From: Gemmatimonadota bacterium
GTDB taxonomy: Bacteria > Gemmatimonadota > Gemmatimonadetes > Gemmatimonadales > Gemmatimonadaceae
Direction: 5' to 3'
Length of the DNA: 35,844 nucleotides
Assembly (NCBI GenBank): GCA_028876525.1
Contig: JAGWRI010000058.1
Span: 1-35,844 of the forward strand
Shown: in pieces, positions 33,935-35,844 of the stretch
Layout of the letters: the number at the start of each line of letters is the position of its first letter
How positions within the stretch are numbered: position 1 is the stretch's first letter
The notes under the pieces: generated by a model
Told to the model about the DNA's origin: nothing
What the model saw: the letters and a program-made list of their open reading frames with translations, nothing else
Databases searched by the model: none
Position numbers and translations under genes: made by a program

Positions 33935-35652
33935 ACCGCACTCTTCTTGCCGTAACCCTGGGCGCAGCCGTCGCAGCGGGCTGCGCGAAGGGACCCCCGC
34001 CGGCCAAGCGGCCGGCGGGGTTTCCCGCCGACTGGACCGTGGGGCAGCACGACTCCGCGACGTCGGCGCGGCACGCCATGATCGCCAGCAACAGCGCGCT
34101 GGCGAGCCAGGCCGGCGTGGACATCCTCAAGCAGGGCGGGAACGCCGTGGACGCCGCGGTGGCGACCGGATTCGCCATGGCGGTGACGTACCCGCAGGCC
34201 GGCAACATCGGCGGCGGCGGGTTCATGGTGATCCACATGGCCGACGGGCGCTCGGCGGCGCTGGACTACCGCGAAGTGGCGCCGCTGGCGGCGACCCGGA
34301 ACATGTACCTGGACGCCAAGGGAAACCTCACCGACAAGAGCCGCATCGGCGCGCTGTCGGTGGGCGTGCCCGGGGCGGTGGCCGGACTGGCCGAAGCGCT
34401 CAAGAAATACGGCACGATGTCGCTGCACGACGTCATGCAGCCGGCGATCCACCTGGCCAGGGACGGGTTCATGGTGGACACCGCCCTGTCCCGCGCGATC
34501 CAGGCCGGCGCGAAACTGATCGGCCCGTACGAAGGCGACTCGCTGTTCCTGCCGAACGGGACGGCGGTACCGCCGGGCACGAAGCTGGTGCAGCCCCAAC
34601 TCGCGCGCACGCTCGAAGCGATTGCCGATTCGGGGCCGGCGATGTTCTACAAGGGCTGGATTGCCGACAGCCTGGTGGCCGAGATGCACCGCGACCACGG
34701 AATCATCACGAAGCAGGATCTGGCGAAGTACGCGCCGGAGTGGCGGGATCCGATTGCCGAGACGTACCGCGGATACACGGTCTACTCGATGCCGCCGTCG
34801 TCCAGCGGCGGGGTGATCGAGGCCGAGATCCTGAACATTCTCGAGACGTTCCCGACGCTGCCGCCCTACGGCAGCACGATGTACTTCCACGACGTGGCGG
34901 AGGCGTTCCGGCGCGCGTTCATCGACCGCAACACCGAGCTGGGCGACCCGGCGTTCGTGAAGAACCCGATCGACCGGCTGACGAGCAAGGCCTACGCGCG
35001 CACGCTGCGGGACTCGATCCTGCCCGACCGGGCGTCCAAGACCCCGACGTTCGCCGAGCTGACGCACGAGGGAACCAACACGACGCACTACTCCGTGGTG
35101 GATTCGGCGGGCGACGCCGTGTCCACGACGACGACGCTGAACAGCCTGTTCGGGTCGGGCAACTACGTGGGCGGCGCGGGGTTCTTCCTGAACAACGAGA
35201 TGGACGACTTCGCGTCGAAGCCGGGCTCGCCGAACCAGTTCGGGCTGGTGCAGGGCGAGGCGAACGCGATCGCGCCGGGCAAGCGGATGCTGAGCGCGAT
35301 GGCGCCGAGCATCGTGACCGACAGCGCGGGAAGGGTGCTGCTGGTGGCCGGCGCCGCGGGCGGCCCGACGATCATCACCGCGACGACGCAGATCATTCTC
35401 AACGTGATCGACAGCCACATGTCGCTGGCCGACGCGATGTCGGCGCCGCGCATCCACCAGCAGGCGTGGCCCGACAAGCTGATCTACGAGAAGGGCGGGC
35501 TGATGCCGGCGGTGGCCGATTCGCTCAGGGCGATGGGATACGACCTGTCGGAGGTCGGCCATCTGGCGAATGCGAATGCAGTCATGCGGGTGGCCGGCGG
35601 GTGGGAGGGAATGGTCGAGCCGCGGGCCACCGGAGGCGCGAGGGGGTACTGA
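33931..35652 (+). CDS. ggt: Gamma-glutamyltransferase, predicted lipoprotein
   Basis: GGT cleaves gamma-glutamyl bonds, for example of glutathione, and matures by self-cleavage. The 573-residue precursor starts with GTG 33931, overlapping the receptor stop (GTGA). Its lipobox AAGC puts the lipid-bearing cysteine at C18, so the enzyme is membrane-tethered outside the cytoplasm. The self-cleavage and nucleophile site is T384 in NTTHYSVVD, followed by NNEMDDFASKPG. The glutamate-binding stretch LSAMAPSIV has alanine where Escherichia coli GGT has the second serine of LSSMSP. The substrate may differ from glutathione; cephalosporin-type acylases share the fold. It is the last gene of the signalling operon. 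Confidence 0.93.
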   Translation: MNRTLLAVTLGAAVAAGCAKGPPPAKRPAGFPADWTVGQHDSATSARHAMIASNSALASQAGVDILKQGGNAVDAAVATGFAMAVTYPQAGNIGGGGFMVIHMADGRSAALDYREVAPLAATRNMYLDAKGNLTDKSRIGALSVGVPGAVAGLAEALKKYGTMSLHDVMQPAIHLARDGFMVDTALSRAIQAGAKLIGPYEGDSLFLPNGTAVPPGTKLVQPQLARTLEAIADSGPAMFYKGWIADSLVAEMHRDHGIITKQDLAKYAPEWRDPIAETYRGYTVYSMPPSSSGGVIEAEILNILETFPTLPPYGSTMYFHDVAEAFRRAFIDRNTELGDPAFVKNPIDRLTSKAYARTLRDSILPDRASKTPTFAELTHEGTNTTHYSVVDSAGDAVSTTTTLNSLFGSGNYVGGAGFFLNNEMDDFASKPGSPNQFGLVQGEANAIAPGKRMLSAMAPSIVTDSAGRVLLVAGAAGGPTIITATTQIILNVIDSHMSLADAMSAPRIHQQAWPDKLIYEKGGLMPAVADSLRAMGYDLSEVGHLANANAVMRVAGGWEGMVEPRATGGARGY

Positions 35653-35653
35653 A

Positions 35654-35687
35654 CCGGCACGCACGCACGTTCGTTCGTACGTGCCGG
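35654..35687. terminator. Hairpin between convergent genes
   Basis: CCGGCACG (35654-35661) and CGTGCCGG (35680-35687) form a perfect 8-bp stem; the 18-base loop is made of ACG/TTCG repeats that may pair further. It starts two bases after the GGT stop and lies before the stop of the minus-strand gene. No U-tract is visible. Confidence 0.55.
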
Positions 35688-35695
35688 CGCCATGC

Positions 35696-35844
35696 CTACG
35701 GCTGGGGCGGCGGGGCGTGCCGCGTCCGCGCCCTCGCGCGCAGCGCGAACGAGAGCATCACCAGCCCGAACACCAGCATCACCAGCCCCCACCACAGATT
35801 CACGTCAATGCCCAGCGACGCGCTGTAGTTCGCCGTCGGTGTCA
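35696..35844 (-). CDS. C-terminal end of a membrane protein (5' part outside window)
   Basis: The minus strand is open from the window edge to TAG at 35696-35698. It encodes 48 residues that include ANYSASLGIDVNLWWG, a hydrophobic segment LWWGLVMLVFGLVMLSFAL, then RARARTRHAPPPQP. This is a single membrane span with a basic cytoplasmic tail. The family cannot be recognised from this fragment. GC-rich codon use and convergence on the GGT hairpin support a real gene. Confidence 0.6.
   Translation of the reverse strand, partial: TPTANYSASLGIDVNLWWGLVMLVFGLVMLSFALRARARTRHAPPPQP

Overview
The window looks like a chromosomal segment next to the replication origin of a GC-rich, Gram-negative, didermic bacterium. 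I infer the phylum Gemmatimonadota at moderate confidence. The reasons are the dnaA/rpmH/rnpA/yidD/yidC/mnmE block, two large TonB-dependent receptors with carboxypeptidase-like N-terminal domains, an ECF sigma/FecR pair, a two-subunit M16 peptidase and the overall GC-rich coding style. No database search was possible, so the taxonomic call is inference.

Layout: 1-5126 is the classic origin-side cluster. dnaA lies on the minus strand and is cut by the window edge just before its DNA-binding domain. rpmH, rnpA, yidD, yidC and mnmE are divergent on the plus strand and closely packed. Base composition climbs along this block: about 53% GC in a hand-counted dnaA line, 58% and 65% in yidC lines, and 80% in a mutS line. 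From 5129 to 7037, three minus-strand genes follow: a small protein, a gluzincin-like metalloprotein and upp. From 7065 to 9870 there is a plus-strand series: a small DUF4177-like protein, a beta-CASP metallo-beta-lactamase, a TetR-type regulator and a DUF218/YdcF protein. It converges on a membrane-anchored alpha/beta hydrolase (9884-10741).

From 10793 to 14041 an active/inactive M16 peptidase pair is followed by an ADP-sugar Nudix hydrolase. An AT-rich regulatory stretch then precedes an ECF sigma factor and its zinc-finger anti-sigma factor (14326-15606). Next come holA, a TPR/SPOR periplasmic protein and mutS, then cystathionine beta-synthase and ddl. ddl is translationally coupled to a QueE-like radical-SAM relative that has lost all of its iron-sulfur cysteines. 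A rhomboid-fold protein without its catalytic serine and a QueF with an insertion beside its catalytic cysteine complete this stretch (to 25038). A bidirectional terminator separates queF from a convergent Oar-like TonB-dependent receptor (25141-28269, minus).

After a 447-base gene-free stretch come tRNA-Phe(GAA) with its own terminator and a cell-surface signalling operon: ECF sigma, FecR-type anti-sigma, an STN-containing TonB-dependent transducer, and a lipoprotein gamma-glutamyltransferase whose start overlaps the receptor stop (29001-35652). This arrangement suggests uptake and processing of a gamma-glutamyl compound under receptor control. The window ends in the C-terminus of a minus-strand membrane protein.

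The most unusual items are the catalytically dead QueE-like protein near a variant QueF, the serine-less rhomboid, the receptor/GGT signalling operon, a 27-base divergent spacer with two opposed -10 boxes that imply leaderless transcripts, and an AT-rich palindrome carrying the stop codons of two convergent genes.
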